A stretch of DNA of 64,000 nucleotides from Theropithecus gelada (lineage: Eukaryota > Chordata > Mammalia > Primates > Cercopithecidae), in NCBI RefSeq assembly GCF_003255815.1, contig NC_037671.1, positions 152,264,645 through 152,328,644 of the forward strand, given 5' to 3'. Shown piece by piece: positions 38,833-48,239 of this stretch; positions within the stretch are counted from its first letter, which is position 1, and each line of letters begins with the position of its first letter. Under the pieces are notes generated by a model. It made no database searches and was not told the origin of the DNA. It worked only from the letters and a program-made list of their open reading frames with translations. A program made the translations under genes and the position numbers.

Positions 38833-40399
38833 AAGATTTTCTTTCTCAAAGGGAAACTGCAACAATACAACAACAACAACAAAAATGTGTCTAGAAAGGA
38901 TAAAAAGGGTCCCTGGGGACAAATCATTGTGATGTGGAACCAAAATACATCATAAGTGTAATTAACGTGGTCCAGGAACGCATAGAACATCTATATCACT
39001 CTTCCTGATACAATAATCATGAAAACCGATCAATGAAGTTCTTTACCATGTACAGAAAACCGTCATGGGCTGGTTTAAACTTTTACAACAGTTTTAAAGT
39101 TAACTGCATAACTAAAGAAATGATGCAGACATTTTAATCCAGTGCTGTAGGTAGGCTCACAGAATTAGACTCAAAGGATTTGTAAAAATAAAAATGAAAA
39201 CAATATAGCTACAAGATCAAAGTCAGGAAAGAAGAAAATTTACTTCTGTATTCAAGGATTACAGAGCTACAAATGCAGTCTGCGTGTTTTTGTTTGTAAT
39301 GAGATGGATAAGTACATCAGACTAGATAAAACATGCAGAATGTTTTCCTGAACTTACCCAGAAACTCTAAAGAAAACATCACGAAACAGCTCACTAGAGA
39401 AAAAAAAAACTCCCTAGTTATTTACCCTGCTTCAACACTGTCAACGTAAAGGCAGAAATAAAGAAAGCTCAGAACTACTGATATACGACATCAAATTTCT
39501 AAATCAGTATATTAAAAAAGTGAACACTTCCTCTTTTTTCTCTCTTCTACATTTAACTAGAATCATGTTTTAAAAAATTGTTATTAAATGTGACATTTCA
39601 GAGCTACTACTGGAAAGAGTAACTCACAACTTGCCTACCCTCCTACCATCCCTGCTGATTCAGGAGAAGAGGGAAAAAACAAAGAAAACAAAACAGAAAA
39701 CCAACCAACCAGGGTGTCTTGTAGATTTGCTGCTATGCCACAAAATGTTGACATTTGCTCCCATGCCACAATGTTGGTCCACTGAAATAGGATTTCTGTG
39801 GAAACTGTCAACAGGAATTCACCATATGCAAGCGCCATCCTTAGCATATGAGAATAATAACAGGTTCTATAGAAATGTACAATGTGCTCAAGATAATGAA
39901 AATTATAGCACTGCATTTGAGATTTGTTTCTCTACTTATCTAGTAAAACTTGTCATTTTTGCTCACGTAATTATGAACATTTGTGATTCCTTTAAATAGC
40001 AAAAATGCACAGTCCTCTTTAGGCCTCCACTCAATAAGAGTTTACATTACTCTTAACAAAATCATTCTACATAAACAGCTCCTTAAAAAGAGTACTCTCT
40101 TATGAAATCTAATTTGACAGAAAGAAGTTTAAGGAAAACAGAGGTGTTTTATAAGTGAAAAAGTACAGATCTTTGGCCTTTCTCTTGACATTTTCATATG
40201 CCAAAAAGCAAAAAAACCTTCATGTAATTAAATCTGGTGATTACTTTTTGCACCGTAATTTGTTTTGCACACCACAAGAGGAGTCACTTTCAGTATCCGT
40301 AAAAGGTATTTAATCCTAAAACATGCTTACCGAGACAATAATTAAAACAGAATTCAGTACACTCTAATATCTATTAGGAAATTAAGAGTTACCACTTCT

Positions 40400-41258
40400 T
40401 TTTTTTCTTTTTTTTTCTGGCTTGACTTCTTTTATATATATATATACACTTTATGTTCTAGGGTACATGTGCACAACGTGCAGGTTTGTTACACATGTAT
40501 ACACGCGCCATGTTGGTGTGCTGCACCCATTAACTCGTCACTTACATTAGGTATATCTCCTAATGCTATCCCTCCCCCCTCCCCCCTCCCCACAACAGGC
40601 CCTGGTGTATGATGTTCCCATCCCTGTGTCCAAGTGTTCTCGTTGTTCAATTACCACCTACCTATGAGTGAGAACATGCGGTGTTTGGTTTTCTGTTCTT
40701 GCCATAGTTTGCTGAGACTGATGGTTTCCAGCTGCATCCATGTCCCTACAAAAGACATGAACTCATCCTTTTTTATGGCTGCATAGTATTCCATGGTGTA
40801 TATGTGCCACATTTTCTTAATCCAGTCTGTCATTGATGGACATTTNTCCCTCCCCCCTCCCCCCTCCCCACAACAGGCCCTGGTGTATGATGTTCCCATC
40901 CCTGTGTCCAAGTGTTCTCGTTGTTCAATTACCACCTACCTATGAGTGAGAACATGCGGTGTTTGGTTTTCTGTTCTTGCCATAGTTTGCTGAGAATGAT
41001 GGTTTCCAGCTGCATCCATGTCCCTACAAAAGACATGAACTCATCCTTTTTTATGGCTGCATAGTATTCCATGGTGTATATGTGCCACATTTTCTTAATC
41101 CAGTCTGTCATTGATGGACATTTGGGTTGGTTCCAAGTCTTTGCTATTGAGAATAGTGTCGCAATAAACATACGTGTGCATGTGTCTTTATAGCAGCATG
41201 ATTTATAATCCTTTGGGTATATACCCAGTAATGGGATGGCTGGGTCAAATGGGATTTC
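40400..41258 (-). mobile_element. Young LINE-1 (L1PA-type), 5'-truncated, antisense
   Basis: The + strand starts with a poly-T tail and the antisense 3' UTR ('ctagggtacatgtgcacaacgtgcaggtttgttac', then the C-rich complement of the G-tract), then runs into the ORF2 C-terminus. Read on the minus strand, ORF2 C-terminal residues such as DPAIPLLGIYPKDYKS and EYYAAIKKDE are intact over 121 residues. Low divergence and a perfect target duplication show a recent insertion. The apparent length is inflated by the 278-bp duplication at the N; without it the element is about 580 bp. Confidence 0.93.
40569..41123. repeat. 278-bp tandem duplication separated by a single N
   Basis: 40569-40845 and 40847-41123 match base for base at an offset of 278, apart from one difference (C at 40718, A at 40996). 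The one ambiguous base, N at 40846, sits exactly at the join. It lies fully inside the L1. This looks like two overlapping reads or contigs placed end to end rather than merged. Confidence 0.93.
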
Positions 41259-42430
41259 AAGAGTTACCACTTCTAAAAGTCTTTTGAAAGCCATGATGTT
41301 ACCTGGTCAATGGCAGGAAATAGGGATTGGAACAAACATAAGAACCTACGGGATTTCCTACATGGAGGCCAAGAAAGACATTCCTTTATATTGCTTAAAA
41401 GTAGCAGCTGCTCTTTCTTTATTCCATTTTAATCAATGAGTATTCATTCAAGTTTTCCCTTCTATTTTTCCTTATGATAAGTTCCTTACAGTCGCTTATA
41501 CAACAATGAATAGCATAGTAAAACTACTGGATTCAATTGATCATCAGGAATAAGTTCTCAGGAAAACACAGGTGGAAAAATGAACAAGAATCCCAAATAC
41601 AGAACTTTACAAGATGTGAAACTTGGTCTCTTGCAATCATGTTACTGCTCAAATTAGAGATAATCTTATTTCTATCTATTGGAGCAGCATCTTGGCACAT
41701 CAACAGGCAATGATGATGTAGAGAACAGCAGCAAAAATAAACAATCACATGCTCATGAAGAACCCAAGGCTACAAAATGGATGCCTTTCAGAAAAGTGTA
41801 TACTTAAAAGACCCAAGACGTCAGGATAATAAAGCTCTGTATTTATAGTCTTTTATATGTCCTTTTGTATGTCCTATTGTGGTTACTATGCTTAAGTAAA
41901 ATAGCTACAGGAAAAAAAAAAAAAACAGAAAAGATGACAATATCATAAAAATGTAGCTGTCTATTTTGGCAGCTGCATTGCAGAATTTCTTGACTAGCTT
42001 TTAATCAGCTGGGAAAAAGTAAGTATATGCAAATGAATAAATTGTCCATATAAAAATATAAAAGTAACATCAATAATCATCTCTGACTTTCAGGTTTAAA
42101 TTCAGTGCAATTGACAAATGCATGGCTAAAGGAAAATGCAACTTAAAAGATACTCTAAACATTTGTGTCTATTCCTGGGAGCACATTTTAAAATTATTGC
42201 ACAGACTTTTTATAATTTTTATTTTTATTTTTAAACAATAACAGAGACCAACCACAGATGTGGACCTCTTGCAATAAAAGCAGGAATTAAAGTGCCAGGT
42301 ACTCAGCATGTTAGGTTTCCTACAGAAGTCACAGGTTAATAAGTTCTAAATATCTCTAATTCAAAACCTAAATTCAAAACCCTAAAAAGAGCTGGCACAA
42401 AACCATCGTAAATGATTGCCTCTTCTGATG

Positions 42431-42433
<3 letters not shown>

Positions 42434-42462
<29 letters not shown>

Positions 42463-42717
42463 ATGAACTTTCACTCTGTCACCCAGGCTGGAGTGCAATG
42501 GCATGGTCTCAGCTCACTGCAACCTCTGCTGCCCAGGTTCAAGCGATTCTCCTGCCTCAGCTTCCTGAGTAGCTAGGACTACAGTCACATGCCACCACAT
42601 ACAGCTAATTTTTGTACTTTTAGCAGAGACAGGGTTTCACTATACCTGACCTCGTGATCCGCCCACCTCGGCCTTCCAAAGTGCTGAGATTACAGGCCTG
42701 AGCGACCGCGCCCGGCC
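42434..42717 (-). mobile_element. Alu (AluS-like), antisense, in the retrocopy 3' UTR
   Basis: Long poly-T from 42434, then antisense Alu to the complement of the 5' end (CGCGCCCGGCC). A short stretch between 'ggtttcacta' and 'cctgacctcgtgatcc' is missing. Flanks ATGTAA at 42428-42433 and 42721-42726 may be the remnant of the target duplication. Confidence 0.9.
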
Positions 42718-43768
42718 TGTATGTAAATTTTTAAAAATATTATTATAGTCTCATAGTCCCCACTAACAACTGGGATACATATAACAATGTATTGTGAAAT
42801 TAAGTGTATTTATATACTCTACCAATAGCAATTGCTACCCTACCTTAGTGAAACCAAGACTTGTTTCAATCAATGCTGTTTTGTAAAAACAGCAAAGCAA
42901 CGAAAGCTGAAAATCAAAGCTGCATTACTTGGGTTAAATCAGTTTCTACTCAAACTTAAAAGTTAAAATTTTAGTACTAAAAGGCCTCAAAATAATTCAT
43001 GACAGAAATGGTGTTATTAATTTGCTAAGCTCAACAATAAGGAATTCTTCAATTAAAATATTTGAGATATAAATTTGACGAGCTTTCTCTTCAGAAATGA
43101 CATACCTGGATTATGTTAATCATGACAAGCCTTATTAGTCACACATATAAACATGGCTTCAAACCATTGTTTGTCTGTATATGTTACTCTTAGCTGCATG
43201 AGAACAAGAGGTTTAATTTCATATCTGTATCTTTAAGAAAATACTTAATATTATAAACAGAGTAAAAGACATGATATAGTAGTGATACCGGAAAAAAATT
43301 AGCGGCTTAAATCTATCTATATTTGAAAAACATGTAGTCACAATTACCACAAATGCAGAATCAGAGCAGCAGGCAGAAGGTTAGTGCAATTATACTTTCA
43401 TAAAAAAAAAATCGGAATCACTGCTGTTTAAAAACACCTTGAAGCAAGTCTTCTGTTTTAGAGATTGGTTTTTAAACTAAGGTAGCAAACATTTTGCCAT
43501 GTAATGGCAGTGCTATATGCCATTATCTTGCTTAGGATAAAGAAAAAACATGAGAGATTTTTAATACTGGAGTTTGATTACATTACATATTTAAGCTTGT
43601 ACACAGAATGATAGACAATTGGAGAAGCGAATTCTTATCCAGAAACATTTTAATCTCTTAAAAAAACAAAGCAAAACAAACAACAAAAAAACCCAAAACC
43701 ACTTTGCCCCTTTTCACAATAGTGCACATTTCTACCATAATTCATTTATGGCTGCAAAACATCAGAAG

Positions 43769-44069
43769 TTTTTTTTTTTTTTTTTTTTGGATGGATTCTC
43801 ACTCTATCGCCCAGGCTGGAGTGCAGTGGCACGATCTAGGCTCACTGCAACCTCCTCCTCTTAGGTTCAAGTGATTCTCCTGCCTCAGCCTCCCGAGTAG
43901 CTGGGATTACAGGCACCCGCCACTGTACCTGGCTAATTTTTGTATTTTTGGTAGAGACGGGGTTTCACCATCTTGGCCAGGCTGGTCAAGAACTCCTGAC
44001 CTCAGGTGATCCACCCGCCTTGGCCTTCCAAAGTGCTGGGATTACAGGTGTGAGCCACTGCGCCCAGCC
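43769..44069 (-). mobile_element. Alu (AluS-like), antisense, in the retrocopy 3' UTR
   Basis: Poly-T from 43769, complete antisense dimer, ends GCGCCCAGCC. S-like wording 'ctcctgacctcaggtgatcc'. The target duplication is not clear. Confidence 0.92.
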
Positions 44070-44860
44070 AATTTTTTAAATGTAGTTTCTCTACGGTAAT
44101 TAAAAAAAAAAAATTTGTGCCCTTCTAGTCTTTAATTGGTAGAAATATGTCCCAAAAAGGAAACTATTGCATTTATGCCACATCACCAAAAAACAAAAAA
44201 CAAACAAACAAAAAAAGCAAAACCAAAAACCAAAACCAACAGAGTATAATACATCTTTTACTGATGCGTCTTACAGACTGACATGACCAAAGTCATATGT
44301 TTTCATTTAATTTCCAATTCCCCCTTCCACAACATGCACCAATTGAATATATGCTGGGAGCCATAAAATGTACCAAATATCTACCTCTTCAAACGAATGC
44401 ATTAAAATGTTTTAAAGAATTTTTTTGTTGTTTAAAATGTGAAAAAATATAAACAAGAAACTAGTTCACTCCCTTACTTCATGCATCCATAATCTAAACC
44501 AAAAACAAAATTTTAAAGCAAGAACAAACTACCGCTGCAAGTTTTTGTGCCCATTTTCTCTGTACATACAAACTGCTCACTACTGAAGGGAAAAAAAGAA
44601 TATAATCCATGGTGTTTGCTGATTCAAGGGGGAAAAATGAGGCTGCCATTTAGTATCCAAAACCTGGCACATGTATGTTCTGCTTTTATAATGTGTATTT
44701 TTCTCTCTTCTGTTTTTCATATCCAAAACTTCTAAATGCTATTTTAGCAGCACAGCAGATTAGATTCTAGCACTTGGTGAACAGAATTCACAAGCTGTGA
44801 CAAAACTGTCATCTTCAGGGTGCAATTTTGTTTATATAAATTGTATGTATATATTTCTTT

Positions 44861-45159
44861 CCTTTTTTTTTTTTTTTTTTTTTGAGAAAAAGTCTTGCTC
44901 TGTTGCCTAGTCTGGAGTGCAGTGGCACAATCTCTGCTCACTGCAACCTCTGCCACCCGGGCTCAAGCGATTCTGCCTCAGTCTCCCGAGTAGCTGGGAC
45001 TACAGGCGCACACTACTATGTCCAGCTAATTTTTGTATTTTCAGAAGACACAGGGTTTCACCATACTGACCAGGCTGGTCTCGAATTCCTGACCCTTGAT
45101 CCTTCTGCTTCGACCTCCCAAAGTGCTGGGATTACAAGCATGAGTCTCTGCGCCTGGCC
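44861..45159 (-). mobile_element. Alu (AluS/J-like), antisense, near the retrocopy stop codon
   Basis: Poly-T from 44863 followed by a complete but diverged antisense Alu. Perfect 10-bp target duplication ATATTTCTTT at 44851-44860 and 45161-45170. It lies about 130 bp past the ancestral stop codon, in the former 3' UTR. Confidence 0.93.
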
Positions 45160-45291
45160 CATATTTCTTTTAGATTTGGCCGTAGTCGACTGGCCATGGT
45201 TCAAGTGAGACTATAGCAGTACGTGGGTCAGGGACAGTCATTTTGGCTATGTACAGATTCACAGTTGGTCCATGGCTTCCAACTAGTAGTG

Positions 45292-46824
45292 CTATTTCCA
45301 AAAGTCTAATACACAATCTGAACCATCTGATGCAGTGGCTCCAACTTTGTCTCCTGCTGCATTCCAGCAAACTTCAAAAATTCCGTCTGTTCCCCTCTAG
45401 CTGTGAACTAGAGCACCTGTCTGTGTGTTCCAGATGTGTACACATTTGTCAAAAGAACCGCTGGTCAGATACCAGCCATCAGGACTGAAAGCTACACTGT
45501 ACACAGGCTCTTAGTGTTTTGCCAAGGTATGGATGCATATCCCTTGGTCTACATCCTATAACCTAACAGTAGAATCAAAGGATGCACTTGCTAACATAAG
45601 GTTGGCATTTTGATTATTAGTCCTTGGTCCTGTTGGACTCCATTTGATAGTATAAATTTCTTTATGTGCTTGCAAATCATGGACACAATTGTCTTGTTTC
45701 ATACTCCATATCTTTAAAGTCATGTCATCAGAACAGGAGGCCAGGAGATTGCCAGCTGGGTCCCATTTGGTAACATTTACTTCATTCGTATGTCCTTGGA
45801 ATGTTTCAATAGGTCTGTCTTGTCCTAATTTACAGATATGAATGCACATATCTGTACTACGAGAAGCAAAGGTGTTGTTGCTCTGCCAATGAACATCTAA
45901 TGCTGGTGCTGAATGAAAAGGAAACTGTTGCTTGGCATCACCGGTACGTGCATCCCAAATAATTGTAGTCTTGTCTACTCCAGCACTTAGGACAAAATTT
46001 CTTTTCTTATTCCATTTAATGCAAATATTGCCTTTATGCTGTCCTAAGGTACTAGCAAGGTTACCATCTTTATTTAGTCCATGTTCGGTCAAACCCATCG
46101 TAGGAACCAGTTGTTAGAAGCGTACCTTCACTATTCCAATCTAGAGATGTTACATCCTTGTTGCTTGGAACATCTTGCCCTCTTTCTCCTATACAATGTC
46201 TACATACTAACTGTGTAGAGCCACTGGTGCTGTTTTCACTAAGATTCCCTATTCTTGCTGTTGAGTCTCCAGACCCTAATGCTAGGAGATCACTAACAGA
46301 GTTCCAGGCACAGATGAAAACTTCAGATTCATGGCCCCATAACACAACTGCTTTATTAGGAGAGATTTCAACGTCCCCATCCACTTCCATCCTATCAGTA
46401 TGATTATTTGCTATAGTATGTGCTCCATTCTCCTCCCCATTTGCTGTGATTTCTCCGTTTTTTTTCAGATCCTTGTTGGTTGGCTGCAGCTGCCGCAGCT
46501 GCTGCCTGTTGCGATTCAAGCTTATCTCTATAAGCCTGTTGTCTTGTTTGTACTACATCAGGCATTACCGCATCTATCAGGCACAAACTCTATTGGTCGA
46601 CCATCAATAAAGGTACCATCCTCATTAATACTAACTTCTGCTTCTACATACTGTAGACCTTTCTGGATGATAGAAATCAATGCAGTAGGTGGGACGAGGG
46701 CACCATTTATATTGGACTGACTGATATGGCTTTCTATAGCAAAGGTAAATGCTGAATGGAAAAATCCTGACTCTTGCAAGTATCTGTATACCACGAAGTT
46801 GACTTCATCACTGCTTATACTCAT
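45292..46824 (-). pseudogene. TBL1XR1 (retrocopy): TBL1XR1-like coding region, disabled
   Basis: Starts at ATG (complement of 46822-46824) with MSISSDEVNFVVYRYLQESG, the LisH domain, then the F-box-like region, an alanine run (about 46480-46510) and the WD40 repeats, ending at a stop at 45292-45294. Length about 1.53 kb fits a protein of about 510 residues. Disabling changes: a 2-base loss near 46585 after DGRPIE, a 1-base gain in the A-run near 46465, and a 4-base gain (TAAA repeated) near 46075 after TWTK. Three in-frame nonsense codons follow in the last WD repeats: TGG to TAG after STVRL near 45565, a Gln codon to TAA near 45510, and a Tyr codon to TAG near 45403. One Asn codon is lost in QAHKEIY. 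Many WD40 signatures remain (SGDSTARI, SADKTTIIWD-like, SCSDDMTLKIWS). Not translatable as a WD40 protein. Confidence 0.95.
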
Positions 46825-47418
46825 CTTTATTCTCACTTAAATCATGAGGTCACAACACAGGATATAACCCATCGGCAGTGCATTGCTGAGGGGATGTGCA
46901 ACGGAATATCCGGTCATCGCCAATCACAAGTTGCTGTTACTGATTCTGGAAACGGTGGCCTCCAACGCCGCTTCCCGCTCCCGGGAATGGAGGCACAAGG
47001 AAATTCCCGTCGCCGCCGCCGCCGCCGCCTCCAACCACCCCAAAATAACCCCTTCGTGGGGGTGAGAGGCAATCATAACCCCAGCAAGCGGAGGGCGCGG
47101 GGATGGGCGCCGCGCAGGCTGGCCGGGGAGCATGGCGCGGGTCCCCAGGTGGCGCGCGGAGGTGCTCCCGCCGCGGTGGGAGGGGCGGGGGCGCAAGCGG
47201 CCAGCGGCGCGGGGAGGCGGCGCGCGTGGGAAGGGCGTGAGAGGGAAGAGGAATTGAGGAAGAAGGTAAAAGCTGTTACTAAGGGAAAGAGCCAAAACTT
47301 TAGGGGCAGCCAATGGCTCAGACAATAAACACTGGGGAGAGAGGGATGGGGAACAGCCAGGCACAAATGAGCTCGCGAGGCTCTGGGCGGCGGCGGCTGC
47401 AGCGGCGACCGCGCAGCC
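46825..47418 (-). other. Former 5' UTR of TBL1XR1, GC-rich and CpG-dense
   Basis: About 590 bases of GC-rich sequence in otherwise AT-rich DNA. A CGC-repeat tract lies at 47009-47030, and there are many CpG pairs over 47075-47240. It continues directly from the retrocopied coding region and ends abruptly at 47418 against AT-rich flank, so it came with the mRNA. ORFs crossing it on either strand (up to 184 residues) are low-complexity by-products of the GC richness. Confidence 0.8.
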
Positions 47419-47428
47419 GTGACTTTTT

Positions 47429-47680
47429 AATAATTGTTTTCTCCCATTTTGTCAGCTTTTTACTTTGCCTGTATATGTATGCTAACTCATATATACACAC
47501 ATATCTACATTTATTTCTCTATCAGTTTGTACATGCATGATACATGAGTTTATACTGGTAACTCTGACTCTAAGCCAGCTCCACAGGGTGCTTTGTAGCC
47601 TTCCTCCAACCTCACTGCACCCCTGTACTTACTTCTATCTTCTTTCTCTGATGGTGATAATCCTGACTCATATTACCTAA
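47429..47680 (-). mobile_element. Old LINE-1 fragment, antisense, right flank of the retrocopy
   Basis: 'gttttctcccattttgtcagctttttactttgcc' is the divergent antisense text that normally follows the L1 wording seen at 38745-38832. The part from about 47470 to 47680 resembles an old L1M 3' region. Limits are approximate. Confidence 0.5.
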
Positions 47681-47814
47681 AAGTTAATTCAATTTTTTCG
47701 TTCAACCTAGTTTCAGAAATGCTACAATATATTCTTGTGAGAAACAAACAACTAGAGTGCTCTTAATACTCTCACGTCTTGTGTTAAGTCAATAAAAATG
47801 TATAGCAGTCCAAT

Positions 47815-48230
47815 GTAGGCATCCCTGCTTAAGAGTCCCCAGATCTTTCAGAATTGAAGGTCTGAGTCACCACCAGGCAAAAATACGTAAGACGCTGAGG
47901 TGCCTGCTGAGTGAAGGCAAAGAGGACATGAAAAGGGTAGTCTAAAAAGTTAGTTATAAATACTAGCAATGGTGATAAGACTTGCTGAAAAAAACTAGGA
48001 TTGGAATAGTTACGAGTTTTTCTTTATTATTTTGATTTGCATTTTCAGTTGTGTGAGGCCTATTTGCATTGTATTAGACAGAAACATGATGGTTCTGTTG
48101 CCTTTATGTTGAGGATAAGTGTGATCTAGAGAGGTTTATAATGCCAAGTTGACAAAGGGCAAATTGTGATGGTTTTGTAGTATGCCAAATTGGCTAGGCA
48201 GAAGTGCTTTTTTCAAGATTTTCTTCACTG
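47815..48230 (+). mobile_element. Possible MaLR/ERVL-type remnant
   Basis: The stretch 'gagtccccagatctttcagaattgaaggtctgag' and the later 'gccaagttgacaaagggcaaattgtgatgg' resemble internal and LTR sequence of old MaLR/ERVL elements. Recognition is from memory and the divergence is high. Confidence 0.35.
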
Positions 48231-48239
48231 TATCAATCT

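Larger units (their letters stand above)
40384..41274. repeat. 16-bp perfect target site duplication around a young L1
   Basis: AAGAGTTACCACTTCT at 40384-40399 and at 41259-41274, identical in all 16 positions. It brackets the L1 at 40400-41258 inside the retrocopy 3' UTR. Confidence 0.95.
38833..47418 (-). pseudogene. TBL1XR1 (retrocopy): Processed retrocopy of TBL1XR1 (whole insertion with 5' UTR, coding region and 3' UTR)
   Basis: Intronless reverse-strand copy of the mRNA for TBL1XR1, a LisH/WD40 subunit of the NCoR/SMRT corepressor complexes. Order on the minus strand: GC-rich 5' UTR (47418-46825), coding region (46824-45292), then a long 3' UTR down to about 38833. Later insertions split the 3' UTR: an L1 at 40400 and Alus at 42434, 43769 and 44861. 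The right flank read on the minus strand is TT followed by AAAAAGTCAC, which fits an L1 endonuclease site. The left candidate duplicate is AAAAATCAAC (complement of 38823-38832), an imperfect match. The 3' end and this duplication are inferred; the coding part is certain. TBL1X and TBL1Y are less likely sources, because residues such as NGAL, LISIIQ, AEVS and AYRDKL are TBL1XR1-type. Confidence 0.85.

Noticed and set aside
39631..39999. 122-residue open frame on the + strand, overlapped by a 93-residue frame on the other strand
   Set aside because: It lies in the former 3' UTR of the retrocopy, antisense to it, without a motif or codon signal. The opposite frame has no motif either.
40651..41294. 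Two repeated frames with the same C-terminus (94 and 121 residues, one with an unknown residue)
   Set aside because: They are the L1 ORF2 C-terminus read twice because of the 278-bp duplication; not two genes.
45292..46824. A functional TBL1-family gene (TBL1X, TBL1Y or TBL1XR1 itself)
   Set aside because: No introns, three frameshifts and three nonsense codons; flanks fit retroposition; key residues fit TBL1XR1 rather than TBL1X or TBL1Y.
46774..47366. Several long overlapping frames on both strands (97 to 184 residues) in the GC-rich block
   Set aside because: GC-rich DNA has few stop codons by chance; the deduced proteins are Arg/Pro/Ala-rich low complexity and the block is a former 5' UTR.
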